A stretch of DNA of 64,000 nucleotides from [Phialemoniopsis] sp. UDSM-2020. Taxonomy: Eukaryota > Ascomycota > Sordariomycetes > Thyridiales > Thyridiaceae. This document shows, one piece after another, positions 1 to 11,858 of this stretch; within the stretch, counting starts at the first letter, position 1, and every line of letters begins with the position of its first letter. The notes beneath the pieces were generated by a model. The model was not told where the DNA came from. It made no database searches and saw nothing but the letters and a program-made list of their open reading frames with translations. The translations under genes and the position numbers were made by a program. The DNA lies in assembly GCA_018873225.1 (NCBI GenBank), contig JAEILZ010000003.1, forward strand, positions 186,001-250,000. Reading direction: 5' to 3'.

Positions 1-839
1 CATGGTTAGGTAATCGCACCATTCTCGCTGCAGCAGCGACAGAACATCCACCCACACAATACAGTACATATGTGCATGAGCATCACATGGACTCCATTCA
101 GAGGCATGCCCCATTTTGAGATGTACCGAGCCTAAGAGCGGTTCGTACTGCATGCAAATCGCTGTGACCTTTCCCCGCCCTCGCCTGTCCATCAGTGACT
201 ATCACCACTTCGCAAAGCTCGCCAAAGAGCAGAAAGATCTTGTTTTCCCCCCAGGCGAAAGCCAAGCATAGTGGACCAAACCCCCTGTGACTTGTTGACC
301 CTCTTGTTGTATTGCAGTGTAATTGTATTCTAGTCTAGAGATTGCCCGGCTTGCCTGCCCCAAAAAGTGCTGGCCTACCCGTACCACCCTGCCCCCCCGG
401 CCTCGTCCAAGCAAAAAAGCTCACCGCCTTAGCTTCCCCTCGGCCAGACCCACCTCAAATTCAACGCATGCGCAACACACGTCTAAAAATCGCTTTTGCT
501 TGGCCCAGCACCTGTCTTGTCTGTCTTGTCTCCTCTTGGTCCAGATCCATTCGTTTCATAGACGGGACCATTGCTCGAACTGATATTTCCAATATTGGTT
601 CTGTTCCCCCTCACCAACCCCGACTGCAGCGCACTCTCTTCTCTGGATATCGACAGAAACTCCTTTACTTTGGTGCCTCCTCTCGCGCCCAACATTTTGG
701 CCGCTTTGGCCCTGTCCTGCCTTTTCTAGCCGCCGTTCTGCCGACAAGTCGCAGCACCACCATAGAACTCCTCCGTCGCTCGCTTTGATTCGGCCAGCAG
801 AACCAATTGGGTACTGCTGCTGCCATTACCATCTCGACA
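1..839. other. Upstream region of the ceramide synthase gene
   Basis: No coding region was recognised here. The last 500 bases are pyrimidine-rich on the + strand, as is usual for fungal promoters and 5' leaders, and lead into the ceramide synthase ATG at 840. Open frames in this stretch are short, overlap on both strands and resemble no known family. Confidence 0.5.
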
Positions 840-2697
840 ATGGCTTCCTCTTCCAAAGCGAACTCGAAGCAGACAGGCGATGCTGCCGCAAGACAACCCA
901 GCGTCGAAGCTGAATCTCTAAGCCGAAACATTGTCGAGGCGGAGCTTCAGAAGGCCGACAAGAGGGCTCCCGAGACGAGCTCTCTTCACGCCCAGCCGCC
1001 CAGCAAAAATGTCGTGCTGGTGCGCAGAGTCAAGAGAAAGAACCTCAGCCCCATGGAGCAGTTTACTGGTTGGCTTGTCAAGAACCAGACTGGTACGTTA
1101 TAGCCCCAAAGCTACTACTTGCTCTGCACCCTTTTATGCAACTTGTGTGCTTTTACCCCGCGACCCAACTTTGGTGTTGGCCCTCTCTTTCGCCAATGGC
1201 AGCTCCCCAGCTTCTGCTGTCATTGTCACACTGCTTCGGTTCCAGCCTTTTTGGTTGTCACATGAAAAGCGATCTTGCAAGCTAACAGGATTCATGTTCC
1301 TAGGTCTCTCCTTCAACTTGATCGCACTGCTCTTCCTCGCCCACTGCTTCTTCCCGTCCCTCCGAGCCCACACGACCAAGTTCTACAGCCTCTCCTACTT
1401 GAACTCCAAGACCGGCCGCTATGGAGTTGGTTTCGATGATACCTATTTTATCATCTTCTTCGTTGTTCTCCTCACCGGTGTCCGCGCCTTCACAATCGAC
1501 TACATCCTTTGCCCCTTTGCCAGACAATGGGACCTGAAGAAGAAGAAGGAATTGGCCCGCTTTGGCGAGCAGGGATGGCTTCTGATCTATTGCACCGTTT
1601 TCTGGAGCATGGGAGTTGTAAGTGGACAAATTCTCCGTGCTTGGTCTCGTGCTCATCGTCTTGGGAACCTGACCAAGGATGCTCCCATGCTGGACCTCCG
1701 ATCACATTACTAACTACAACCTCGTCTCTAGTATCTCTACTACAGCTCTCCTGCATGGTTCAACTTGAGGAACCTTTGGACTCACTGGCCGAACCGTGAG
1801 ATGGATGGTCTCATGAAGTGGTACCAGCTGGTCCAGTTCGCCTTCTGGGTGCAGCAGATCTTCGTCATCAACATCGAGGAACGCAGAAAGGACCACTGGC
1901 AGATGTTCAGCCACCACATCCTCACCATCGCCCTCGTCTACTGCTCCGTGCGCTACCACCACACTCCCGTCGGAAACTTGATCCTCATCCTGATGGACAT
2001 CGGCGATCTGACATTGGCTGTAAGTACCTACTTTCACTCGTCTCGGTCGAGAGCCCATTAGATCCAGTGCTGACATTAGCGACAGATTGCCAAATGCTCC
2101 AAGTACCTCGGATACTGCAACTTCTGCGACTACATGTTTGGTGTCTTCATGGCCAGTTGGTTTGTCTGCAGGCACGTCTTCTTCCCCATGGTCATCTACT
2201 CGGTCTGGAAGCACACTCCCGAGGTCATGCCTGTCGCATGCTTCAAGGGCTCCAACTCGGAGCTGTCTGGGCCGATCGACTTGCCCACCAATGACAACTC
2301 GTATCTCCTCGATCCGCTGGTCGATAACGAGGGTCTCGTCTGCTACAGCCCGACTGTCAAGTGGAGCTTCTTGTCTGTGCTCCTGGTCCTCAACGCCATC
2401 ATTCTTTTCTGGTTCACCATGATCGTGCGGGTCGCGGTTCGTGTTATCCGCGGCACTGGTGCCGATGATGTCCGGAGTGACGACGAGGGCGAGAGCGAGG
2501 AGGCGGACGAGTTCATCTACGAAGAGGCCCAGCCCCTCGAGCAGGAGGTTGGCGTCGAGGAGATCGACCTCAAGGGCTGGGAGCGGAGGTCTGGCGTTAA
2601 GAGGCAGGCGTCCTCGGCCACGGGCGTCAGTCTGCCCGGCCACAGTGATCGCAAGGAGTTGCTGGGTCGCATTGGTTGTGAAAAGCAAGTTGATTAG
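840..2697 (+). CDS. Ceramide synthase (LAG1/LAC1 type, TLC domain)
   Basis: Acyl-CoA-dependent ceramide synthase of the ER membrane, joining a fatty acyl group to a sphingoid base. Four exons are inferred: 840-1092, 1304-1617, 1732-2019 and 2086-2697, giving 488 residues; all junctions are GT-AG and keep the frame. The ATG at 840 sits in a good context (gacaATGG). The protein has a polar N-terminus, several hydrophobic segments and the TLC/Lag motif with the paired histidines (FSHHILT), followed by YHHTPVGN and the conserved MDIGD stretch. The C-terminal tail is acidic, rich in Glu/Asp, and probably cytosolic. Fungi usually have two such enzymes with different acyl-chain preference; which one this is cannot be told from sequence alone. 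The gene converges on the gene at 3312-5822. Confidence 0.93.
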
Positions 2698-3311
2698 AGA
2701 AGATCCTCGGACGTGCTTCCCGAGTCGATCTGCTGTTTTTGTGTTTTTTTCCCTCTTGCCGCATTTTCCTCGTCGTTATTTCCATCACCTCAAAAATCTG
2801 GAACGGGAATAGGAGTTGGGCATCGTGTTTTTGTCTTCCTCGATTTGTGTGTCTTTTCTGCGCGGGTTCATACCAAACAAGCCGTTTTGGCCACGAGTGC
2901 CGGCTTTCATAGAGATTGCCGGGAGCGAGAAAAGCTCCCGGCCACGCATATTGCAACGACCAGACGATTTCACCTTGTCTATGAGCCTCTTGAAGCCCTT
3001 TGGGTCCTCTCACTGTGATTCTTTTTCATGCTTATCATAACTGAACTATAGTGATTTGCAGCGCGAGAACATAGCAGTTCGAGTGGTCTTTCCCCTTTTT
3101 TTAACGATACTCTCCCGGGCTCAACAGCAGAGTCGAATGCTCCCCCAGTTCAAACTTGAAAGAAAAGCCACAAAGACACAAAGCTAAGTCAAACTCCTTG
3201 CAGCAACCTTCCTACCTAAACACCTTGATAACAATCTCGGAAAGGTTAAAAAATGTCATTATGACGAAACGTTCAAACACCGGCGACCACAAAGATAAGA
3301 AGTTAGTCCTC
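2698..3311. other. Convergent intergenic region
   Basis: Lies between the stop codons of the ceramide synthase gene and the gene on the opposite strand. It probably holds both 3' untranslated regions. No gene or repeat was recognised. Confidence 0.5.
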
Positions 3312-5822
3312 CTACTTGGCCTCGGCAGGCGGCAGGAGTTCTCCCGTCCACAGGTCCTCTGACGGCTTGAGGTTCGCCGCGCACCAGCCCTCAATGTCAA
3401 TGTCGCCCTCCTCCGGTGCCGGCCCGTACTCGACCACGCCGAGCGGGTCGACGAGCTGCCGCCGCGCCTTCTGGTGGCCCGGCGAGAAGAAGAAGTCGCA
3501 CGCCCACGAGCGCACCGTCTCGACCTTGTCGACGGCAAACTTGGCGTACAGCCACACGTGGTTGACCTCTTCGACGCGCGCGTGCGCGTCGCTCGCCGCC
3601 TCGATCGGCGCCCACTTGGCGTCCACGGTCGACTTCCAGAGCGAACTCTTGAAGAGCTTGTAGTGCTGCTGTCCGTCCTTGGGGTGGTCGACGGCGAGCA
3701 GGTCGTCGTACAGCTTCTTGAGGTCCTTGGTCACGTCGTCCGTGTCCTCGCCGCAGCACGGCTCGCCCACGCGCGGGTGCCAGTCCGCCTCCTCGACGAG
3801 CTCCTCGGGCATGTGCACGGGAGGCTTGGGGCCCTTCCACCGGTACGGCGGGTTCTCCGGGTCGTCGTTGTCGGCGCGCGCCCGCTCCTCCTCGGCCTTT
3901 TGCTTGCCCTTGTCGGCCTTCTTCTGCGCCCGCTCGTCCTGCCGCTGCGTCCGCCCGGCCTCTTTCGCGGCCGCCATGCGGTCCAGCTTGGCGCGGATCA
4001 GGCCCTTTTGCCGGTCCCACTTCTCGGCGCGCTCCTTCTTGCGGATCTCCTTGGAGCGCGCCTTGCTGTTGCGCCGGATCTCCTTGTAGCGCGCGTACTC
4101 GGACGGGTTGGTGTTCTTGACGCGGTGCCGCCACGTGAAGTAGGGGATGTAGACGAGGTTGACGAGGTTGTCGGCCGAGGGCGAGTCGTCGAGGGCGTCG
4201 ACGAGCGAGAGGTCGCGCTGCAGCTGCGTCGTCATGGTCTTGAGGGCTGCGAGCTCGGGCGGGGCGTTGTCGAGCGAGATGGCCGAGATGGCGCTGCCGA
4301 GGAGCTGGGCGTGCGCCATGGCGCGTGTGAGCAGCAGTGTTCCGTTGTCGGCGACGGCGGCCTCGGGGCTGCGGGATACGATGTCGAGAGCGCGGCGGAA
4401 CCTGACGCTCGGCGGCGGCGAAGACGGGCCGCCCTCCTCCTCGGCGACGTAAGGGATCATCTGCTCCCAGGAGCCCGAATTGTCAAACCAGTGGCATCGG
4501 GCCTGGCGGAGCATAATGGGGTCGGGGTGATCCGAGCGAGGGCTTGAGGTGGGCTCCGAGCCGTGCCAACCGCCCGGCGTGAATGAGGTGCGGGTCGGGT
4601 CGTCCTCCATGGGGCGGGGCTCGAGCGACGTCAGGCTCGAGAACATCTGCTCAAAGGCCTCCTGCTCGAGCTCCTCGGCCGACTGCTGCACGGGCTCGTC
4701 GTACTCGGCCTCGGAGAGCACGGGGACTCCGCGGCCGTCAAGCAGGCGGTCGCGCAGGTCCGGCTGGATGGGCAGGCCTTTCCGCTCGGCCTCCCACAGC
4801 AGCTTGTCGATCTCGCGCGCGTAGTGCTCCTGGCCGTAGTGCTCGTTCCAGGCGCGGTACTTGTCGATGCCCTCGAACCACCTGCTCACGTCCTTCTTGA
4901 TGGCGTCGGCGGCGCCGGGGATGAACTTGGCCCACATGCACGTCGTGTGCCAGTTGTCGCTGTGCATCTGCCAGCCCGTCGGGCTGGGCTTCTCCTTCTC
5001 CTTCTTTTTGTCATCGGACTCCTTGGCGTCGGCGGCCTTTGCGTCGGCGTCGTCTGTGTCGTCGTCCTTGGCGTTGGGGTTGACGAGCTCGTAGCCGATC
5101 TCCGCGACGACCTTGCCGTCGGAGTCGATGGCGCGGATGCCCACGAAGCTCATGAGCTGCCAGGTCGGCGGGGCGTTCTTCTTCTTCTTGCCCTTGGCGC
5201 TGCTGAAGCCCGCGAGGCCGCAGGCAGTGGACGCCTTGTCGAGCAGCATCTGGTGGAGGATGGGCAGCATGCGGCCCAGGGTGGTGTAGTCGTGGCCCGT
5301 AAAAGTCACGCCGACGCCCGGGTGTATGGTGATGAGGCGGTCGGCGTTGAGGAGGGTGCGGTTGCCGACGATCATGTAGTTGACGATCTGTTTGGGCGTG
5401 ACCTTGAAGCCGGGCGGCATCTCGACGAACATGGGCGAGTAGTGGAAGCTGAATCCGCCCCTCTCCCCTACGGGGGGCAAGGGCTCGAGGTTCTTGGTAG
5501 CAGCGGCAGGGGCGGCGTCATCCTTCTTCTTCTTCTTGTCCTTCTTCTTGGCTGCCTCGTCGCGCCGGACGGCCCAGAGCTGGGGCCGGGACACTGCCTT
5601 GCGGGCGGCTCCGGAGCCGGGCTCGGGGAAGCGTGTGACGAGAGGATGGAAGACTTCTGTCTCGGGCCGGTGGATACCGCCGTTGACGGGGGTGACGTGA
5701 GCATAGGGGACTTGGATGTAGTCCCTGCGTGCCTCGATGTCGGGTTTACCTGCCTTAGCACCGGCGGCCACTGTCGCCGTGAAGCCTAGGAGGCTAACAA
5801 CAGTGCACCCGAGGCCGATCAT
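3312..5822 (-). CDS. Putative secreted protein of unknown family, paralogue of the 7207-9664 gene
   Basis: A single uninterrupted frame of 836 residues. The N-terminus (MIGLGCTVVSLLGF, then Ala/Gly-rich) looks like a signal peptide. A lysine-rich stretch lies near residues 90-102 and very charged Lys/Glu/Arg segments near 250-280 and 570-650, the latter probably helical or coiled. Two blocks match the neighbouring divergent gene: residues about 120-250, with ACGLAGFSS and a hydrophobic VGIRAIDSDGKVVAEIGYEL strand pair, and about 440-470, with CHWFDNSGSWEQMIPYV. The C-terminal 150 residues include EPCCGED and WACDFFF and have no clear match in the partner. I recognise no named domain. It could be a secreted structural or effector-like protein; the function is unknown. 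It is very GC-rich and intronless, unlike most neighbours. Confidence 0.8.
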   Translation of the reverse strand: MIGLGCTVVSLLGFTATVAAGAKAGKPDIEARRDYIQVPYAHVTPVNGGIHRPETEVFHPLVTRFPEPGSGAARKAVSRPQLWAVRRDEAAKKKDKKKKKDDAAPAAATKNLEPLPPVGERGGFSFHYSPMFVEMPPGFKVTPKQIVNYMIVGNRTLLNADRLITIHPGVGVTFTGHDYTTLGRMLPILHQMLLDKASTACGLAGFSSAKGKKKKNAPPTWQLMSFVGIRAIDSDGKVVAEIGYELVNPNAKDDDTDDADAKAADAKESDDKKKEKEKPSPTGWQMHSDNWHTTCMWAKFIPGAADAIKKDVSRWFEGIDKYRAWNEHYGQEHYAREIDKLLWEAERKGLPIQPDLRDRLLDGRGVPVLSEAEYDEPVQQSAEELEQEAFEQMFSSLTSLEPRPMEDDPTRTSFTPGGWHGSEPTSSPRSDHPDPIMLRQARCHWFDNSGSWEQMIPYVAEEEGGPSSPPPSVRFRRALDIVSRSPEAAVADNGTLLLTRAMAHAQLLGSAISAISLDNAPPELAALKTMTTQLQRDLSLVDALDDSPSADNLVNLVYIPYFTWRHRVKNTNPSEYARYKEIRRNSKARSKEIRKKERAEKWDRQKGLIRAKLDRMAAAKEAGRTQRQDERAQKKADKGKQKAEEERARADNDDPENPPYRWKGPKPPVHMPEELVEEADWHPRVGEPCCGEDTDDVTKDLKKLYDDLLAVDHPKDGQQHYKLFKSSLWKSTVDAKWAPIEAASDAHARVEEVNHVWLYAKFAVDKVETVRSWACDFFFSPGHQKARRQLVDPLGVVEYGPAPEEGDIDIEGWCAANLKPSEDLWTGELLPPAEAK

Positions 5823-7206
5823 GTTGACGGCCTGGCCCGGGAGTAAGGACCGTCAGGCAAGTCGATGTCGATGCTGCAACAGGGGCCCTTGGTCAACAAT
5901 CGAAATATACTTTCGGACTTGATTATGAGTATACGGCGACGGGAAAGGGTACTGTGCGACGTACATGATATCTCTTTCGTCAAGAAAGGAAAGTCAAACG
6001 GGATTCAAAGAGACTTGAAGAAGGAGGAAGAGGAAGTGTGACTGGGGCCGGGGATCGAGCTTCTGGTATATAACAGAGCTGTGAGCAAGTAGGTGGCTTT
6101 CTCTTCCCAGTTTTCCTTGTCCCCTTCCCCTCCCCGATGCCATTGGGGTCGTTCCCTGGATGCCTTCTCTCCGACTCCATATTATTCCACCTCAATCGCA
6201 CTCGTGCCCGGTTGGATTGGAAAGGCTCTCGGCTTTCAGTGGACCGGACTCTGATTCTTGCTCGCAATTCCTGTCCATCGCAGTCGCGACGTGCGGGGAG
6301 ACGTACGATATTGCACGTGTTGTGCGGAATCCACGTTTCCAGACCTCGTGGCTGGGCCGGTATGGTACTCGGTGCTCCGGTTCCGCGTTTTGCAAGGCAC
6401 CAAGCACCATAGTCTCTTCAGAATCGCGAATAAAATATGCCCACGCAAAGTCCTTGATCACGCGTGACAAGTCTTTTGGGATTGGTATTCACAGCGATAG
6501 GTCCTATGTTTCGTTCATCTACCTCCATCTACCTCACCAGGCTCATTTTCGGACTTCTGCGTGGTTCTAGACTCCTCGCAACCGAGCGGGTTTTTCTATA
6601 TGCAACACCGCTGTATTGCCAACCAACAAATACTTACTTCAGAAAGCCGGCATTATTTTCATGATCGTGCGTTGACCAAATACAGATCTAGCAACTGGCG
6701 TGCACCTGTTTTCCAGCGGCTATCTCCTAGGTATTCATTCTTGCAAATGATGTCGGGTGGGCAAGAACCAACAACAGCCTGGTTATCCTTATTGACTTTA
6801 TATCTACGGTTGAACCCGGTAAGGTCCAGCAATGCAACAAGTCGACTGTCTAGTCTCGATGCAAAGAGACGCGTCCCAATCTCAAGTGAAGTTGGGGCGA
6901 GGTTTTCACTCAATACCGCGTCTGTGCTCGAGCAGAATGTGAGCACTCATACTTCGCTCCGGGCTGGTCAGGACACATCATCACGAGAGTAGTCCCAGAG
7001 AAGACTGAGCCCATCGAGATGTAAAACCAGTCCCTTCCCCGCCCGTGCCCTCCTTCCCTTTCTCTTCTCCTTTCTTCGACTTCTTGCACAGGCGTCCCCC
7101 TTTCCAGTAATCATCGTCCCCCCGACGTGGGTGCTCCGGTGTTTACTCTTTCTCCCCGTTTCCCCTTGAACATCAATTATTATTCCAGTCAAGGCAGTAT
7201 CTCACG
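5823..7206. other. Shared divergent promoter region of the paralogous pair
   Basis: A 1.4 kb spacer separates the two divergent start codons and must hold both promoters. No coding region was recognised; composition is less GC-rich than the flanking genes. A pyrimidine-rich stretch before 7207 looks like a 5' leader for the + strand gene. Confidence 0.5.
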
Positions 7207-9664
7207 ATGCTGCCCCTCAGTATTCTCACGCTGGCAACGGCTGCCACGGCCTTCGACATCCCACCCCTATTCCGCCGCACTGCCAACAAGCACACCATCG
7301 AGGTCTTCTGGATCCCCAAGTTCGTCGACGCTTTTCCAGGAAACCTCAGCCCATCCCAGATCGTCTCGACCATCAGCTTCAATAGATCAGACGTCATCCC
7401 CAACAATGCCATCCCCCAGGTCAAGATCACGGGCTACGACAAAAGCCCCTCCGCCTCTTCCACGGGACTGCTCATGCAGTCCCTGCACGCCATCCTCTCC
7501 AACGTAGCTACCCAGTCCTGCGGTCTCTCGGCCTCCCACGCCGGCAACGACGGCCGGACCCTGCTCGCCAGCCAGGCCGGTGTCAGGGTCGTCAATGATG
7601 ATTCTGGTGACATCGTGGCTGTGATGGGCTACGAGGTCAGCGAGGATGGTGCCGGCGACGGAGGCAAGCGTGAGAGCTTTTGTCTGCCACGCAGCGCCAG
7701 CGCTCCCCCGACCGTCGGAGCGCAGTCAATGGAAAGCGTAGCGGCTGGATCTGCTGCCGAGATTCTGCAGATCCTGCGGCAGAAGGAGGCTGATGGTTTC
7801 AAGGTTAACAACATCGGTAAGAAGCCCCATCGGGCTGAAATTCAAGAAGAAACCCCCGACTGACATGCCCTCAAAAGTCCCCATCAACGTAACCCGCCTA
7901 TTCGAAATCAACGATCTCCTCGACACCGTCGAGACGGCTTACACCCCGGACCCGGCCTCGGCCGATGCCACCATCGACATCTCGCACATCCCCGGCCCGG
8001 GCGAGCTCGACCTCTTCTCCCTCTGCAACATCTCCGGCATCACCCACGACGCCATCGTCGAGGTCGACGACGAGCATGAGCAGCAGCACACGAAGCAGAA
8101 GCGCGACGGCCCCATCGAGATGATCGACCGGGACCGCGTCGACGGCGAAGACATCCTCTGGGACCTGCCCACCGATAACGGCCCGAGCGACTCCAGCCTC
8201 TTCGACACGCCTCTCGATATCAAGGACACCCTCAAAGATTACTGGGACGAACATTCTTTCCCACACCTCGACGAGAAGAAAAAGGACGCCGTTGTCGAGG
8301 GCGCCAAGCACATCGGCACCAGCAGCCTCAAGGGTCTCATCACCTCGGCGCCCAAGCTCGCTCTCGCCGGCGCGACGGGCGGCGTGTCCGGCATCCTCGG
8401 CGCCGTGGGCAAGGCCGCCGCGAAAAAAGTCGCCAAGGAGGCCGCCAAGTACGTCGCCAAGAAGACGGGCAAGAAGATCTTCCAGAGTCTGACGCACGCC
8501 GACGAGAAGAAGGCCGCCGAGGCCGCCCAGCGCAACGCCGAGGCCCGCGAGAAGATCGAGCAGGTCGCCGAGCGGGCGGCGCGCGAGGCCGTCGACAAGG
8601 CCAAGGAGGAGATGTGGGCGGCGTCGATGACCAAGGACGCCGAGATGGACCGCATGCGCAAGACGATCGAGGAGCTCAAGGGCCGGCCCAAGAGCATCCT
8701 CAAGACCCGGCCCGAGGACGAGCCGCAGGGCAAGAAGGTCAGCTGGGACGGCGAGGTCAAGCCGCCCGCGCCCGCGCCCGCCTCGCCGCCTCCGCCACCG
8801 ACCGGCAAGCCACCACCGCCCGCGCCCGGTATCGAGATCCCGGACGACATCGGCGGGCCACTAGGCGACATCACGGAGGAAGAAGGCTCAGTCTCGGATG
8901 GAGAAGCTTCATTCTCGGACTCGGAGTCCCACGACGAGGCCCTCAGACCCGTACCGGAACCACCGAAGAAGGGCAAGGCCAAGGGCAAGGGCAAGCAGAA
9001 AGTCGGCTTCTCGCAGGACGGCACCGTCTCCCCTCCCCACTTCGGCGGCAGCAACGACGGCGGCGGCGACAACGGCAAGGACAAGAACAACAACGGTCTA
9101 CCCGCGGCCAAGCTCGCCTACTGCGAGTGGACCGACGAGATCGGCAACATCTGGGAGCAGTGGATCCCCGTGGTCGACGAGCACACGGCGCGCTTCCGCG
9201 AGGAGAGCATGCGCCGCCACACCCGCCGCGACGCGCCGGCGGTCGAACTCGACCCATCATTCAACGACCACCACGGCGCGGTCGACCCGTGCGCCGCGCT
9301 CGAGAGCGCCCTGTTCCAGGCCAAGCAGCTCGCGGCCGTGTTCGACGCGCTGCAGCGCGAGGAGAACGACGAGGAAGGCGGCGACGAGGACCTGTTCGCC
9401 CCGCAGCTGGCGCTCCTGTCGGACATCCAGGGCAACATCACGGCGCTGACGTCTGCGCAGGCCGGCGGACTGTGCGGCGAGCGCGGCGACTGGAGGCACA
9501 GGGCCGAGAACAAGGGCGGCGACCCCTTTGCCGACAGCGGATCATACTTTGGCGTGGCGATCGGGGCTTTGAGGGTCGTCGAGTCGGGCTCGTGCGACGG
9601 CGCTCCGGAGCTGGGGTCGGACTGGCTTGCGTGCGGAAGGGCTATCACGGCGGTGGCGGCCTAA
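7207..9664 (+). CDS. Putative secreted protein of unknown family with SILK and RVxF motifs
   Basis: Two exons, 7207-7816 and 7878-9664, joined over a 61-nt GT-AG intron with a CTGAC branch site, give 798 residues. The start MLPLSILTLATAATA resembles a signal peptide with cleavage near residue 15. Residues about 30-150 match the core of the divergent gene (SCGLSASHA, then AGVRVVNDDSG and AVMGYEV), and the block at 618 onward (YCEWTDEIGNIWEQWIPVV) matches its second block. Between them lie a Gly/Ala segment followed by a Lys/Ala-rich amphipathic region, a predicted coiled coil, a proline-rich stretch and an acidic region. Residues 476-479 read SILK and 490-493 read KVSW, the spacing used by protein phosphatase-1 regulators. 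The C-terminus has several cysteines. The family is not recognised. If the signal peptide is real the phosphatase motifs would have to act outside the cell or be coincidental. Confidence 0.8.
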
Positions 9665-10801
9665 GTGAGAGGTGGTATGATGAGTCTTTTCTTGTCTTTG
9701 ATTCACGTCTCTTGGGTGGTTTCTTTGTTTTCCTGGAGTAGATGGATAAATGGGCAGGTGAGTGTATGGTGCTACAAAAAAGGGGAAAGGAGCATGGTTT
9801 GTTGAGATTGGACTAAGAAAACTCCCTTTGAGCAGTTGGCCGTGTAGCTTGTTGGTCTTCCTTCGATTGCCCTCCTTTAAGCTCGGTGATCAAGCTTCAG
9901 AAGAGCGCGCCCTCACTCAGATTTGTGTCGGCATGACCTCATTAACACACCTACCTCGCCCGTGACACAGGACTTGAAACGGGAAACGCAACAGGGATAA
10001 GGGTCTGTCGCTGGGCCAGAGATCGATGATCGGTTTCGACTTTACCTGTCCCCATGAGAAAGGTGACAAGGTGTGCATGATCGACGACGTCCCGACTTTA
10101 TGCCTGCAGACTTGTAGATCCAAGAACCTTATTCCAGCCTCAAAGACCAGGGAAGGCAATCCGCATTTTCAACGGCACATACTACTCACCAGTAAGAATC
10201 ACGGTCAACGATGCAGTCAGAGATACACAGATATCGTAACAAGAGGGACGAGCTTCATTCGCCTTCATCATCATGATCGGCGCATCCATGACAACTTGAG
10301 CGCATTCATCTTCACGATTCATCACATGGGAGAGAGCAAGAGACGAAAGACTTTTTAGAAAAGTAGTGCATTTCCATCATAATGTTTTTCCCCTATGCCC
10401 AACCATGATTCGCCATTTGCCTTGATCAAAGCTGTCCGTTTTTATCATGCCGAAGTAAAGTCGTCTGCGGGGGGATGCACATTTGCTCCATTCATCAGAA
10501 GAGACCTGGTGGTTTTTTTCTCAGAAAAAGATGCAAAAATTCGTGAGTCGCGTCCTGAGCGCATAAAAGTGGTTTGGGTGAAAAGAATTGAAGTCAAGGC
10601 TTGAAAAAGATCTGGTGTACAGAGGTTTTCAATACACAACAAGAAGCGAAGAGAAGAAGAGACGGCCGCCTTCCCCGATGCGCATCGATCCTGGCTACAA
10701 GCTCCCATCTGGAGCGGGAACGATGATGCTAGACATAAGAAACGACGTCTTCGACGGCAGCGTGGCTGAACCCGTCAAGCACACCTCCTGCGTCAACCTC
10801 C
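9665..10801. other. Convergent intergenic region
   Basis: No gene recognised between the stop of the secreted-protein gene and the stop of the CAP gene. Open frames are short and unlike proteins. Probably 3' untranslated regions and spacer. Confidence 0.45.
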
Positions 10802-11858
10802 TTATGCGGTGACGGTCATCTTGCCAAGGGGCTTGAGAACGTTGTCGCCGTAGGCGCCACCCATGTTGCCTAGAGGAAGAAAGATCAGATATGTTTGAAG
10901 CAGGCTGTTATGAAGGGAATTTGGAAAACTTACCGGCAGGGAAGTAGTTGCAGACGGTGAACCAGGCGCCCATGCCATCGAACATGGTGCCAGGAGGGCA
11001 GTACTGGGCAGCACAGCCAACGGTGGTGGAGTCCTTCCAGATGACTTGGCTGAAGTGACCCCAGCCCTCGAAGCCGCCCATGTCGGGGCTGCTCTGGCCG
11101 TAGCCGTTGGAGGGGAACAGGGGCAACTCGCCGTTGTACCACATGCTGGTGATGGCCTGGGCGGCGATGGCAGCGGCACCCTTGGACTCGACATCACCAG
11201 TAGCAGCGTACATGGCAATGTTCTGGCCGTACTTGCCACCACCGGGGGAGCTATGGGAAGGGTTTGTCAGTCATGTCCGTGTGCGGATTCGGAACTTGCT
11301 GAGGTTCATAGCAACTTACAGGTCGTGGGCAAATTTGCAGCTCTTGGCAGACTGCGCAGCGTAGCCGGCGTACTCGTCACCGTAGGTCATCGAGGGAGCG
11401 CTGTGGTTCTCACGGTGAACATTGTGGTGGTAGAGGACAGTGCTGGCGAAGTCGGTGGGGGCCTGAGCCTGAACCTGGGCGGCAGGCTGGGGGGCGGGCT
11501 CCTCCTTGGCGGGCTCGGGGACAAACTGCTGCTGCTGGACGGCGACAGGCTTGACCTCCGGGGTGGGCTCAGGCTCAGGAGTCGGCGCCGGGGGAGGAGG
11601 AGGAGGAGCCGCAGAAGTGGTCGGCGGCGGCGGAGGGGGAGCCACCGTAGTCGGGGGAGGAGGAGGCGGGGGAGGAGCAGCAGTGGTGTGCTGGCCGCCG
11701 TTGATGATGGACTTGGTGGGAGCGGGGACGGGGATTCCATCGGTGACGGTGACATAGACAATGTCGGTGACGGTCTCGATCTCGAGAACACGCTTGTCGA
11801 GGGGCTTGGCCATGGCCAGAAGAGCGCCCGAGGCGACGAGGAAGAGTGAAGCCTTCAT
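10802..11858 (-). CDS. CAP/PR-1 (SCP-like) secreted protein, Pry1 type
   Basis: Three exons on the minus strand, 11858-11320, 11250-10934 and 10869-10802, give 307 residues. The start MKASLFLVASGALLAMA is a signal peptide. Residues about 50-130 are low complexity, dominated by runs of prolines with Thr/Ala, and probably form an extended, O-glycosylated linker. The CAP domain follows: HNVHRENH, the signature GHFSQVIWKDSTTVGCA and a final VCNYFPAGN. In yeast, Pry proteins of this family bind sterols and fatty acids and are exported; other fungal members act in host interaction. Both introns have GT-AG ends, and the first has a GACTGAC branch site. The long pyrimidine-rich region upstream is presumably the leader and promoter. 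Confidence 0.93.

Noticed and set aside
3474..4547. 357-codon frame opposite the secreted-protein gene
   Set aside because: It is the high-GC shadow of the 836-residue frame, Leu/Val/Arg-rich with no features of its own.
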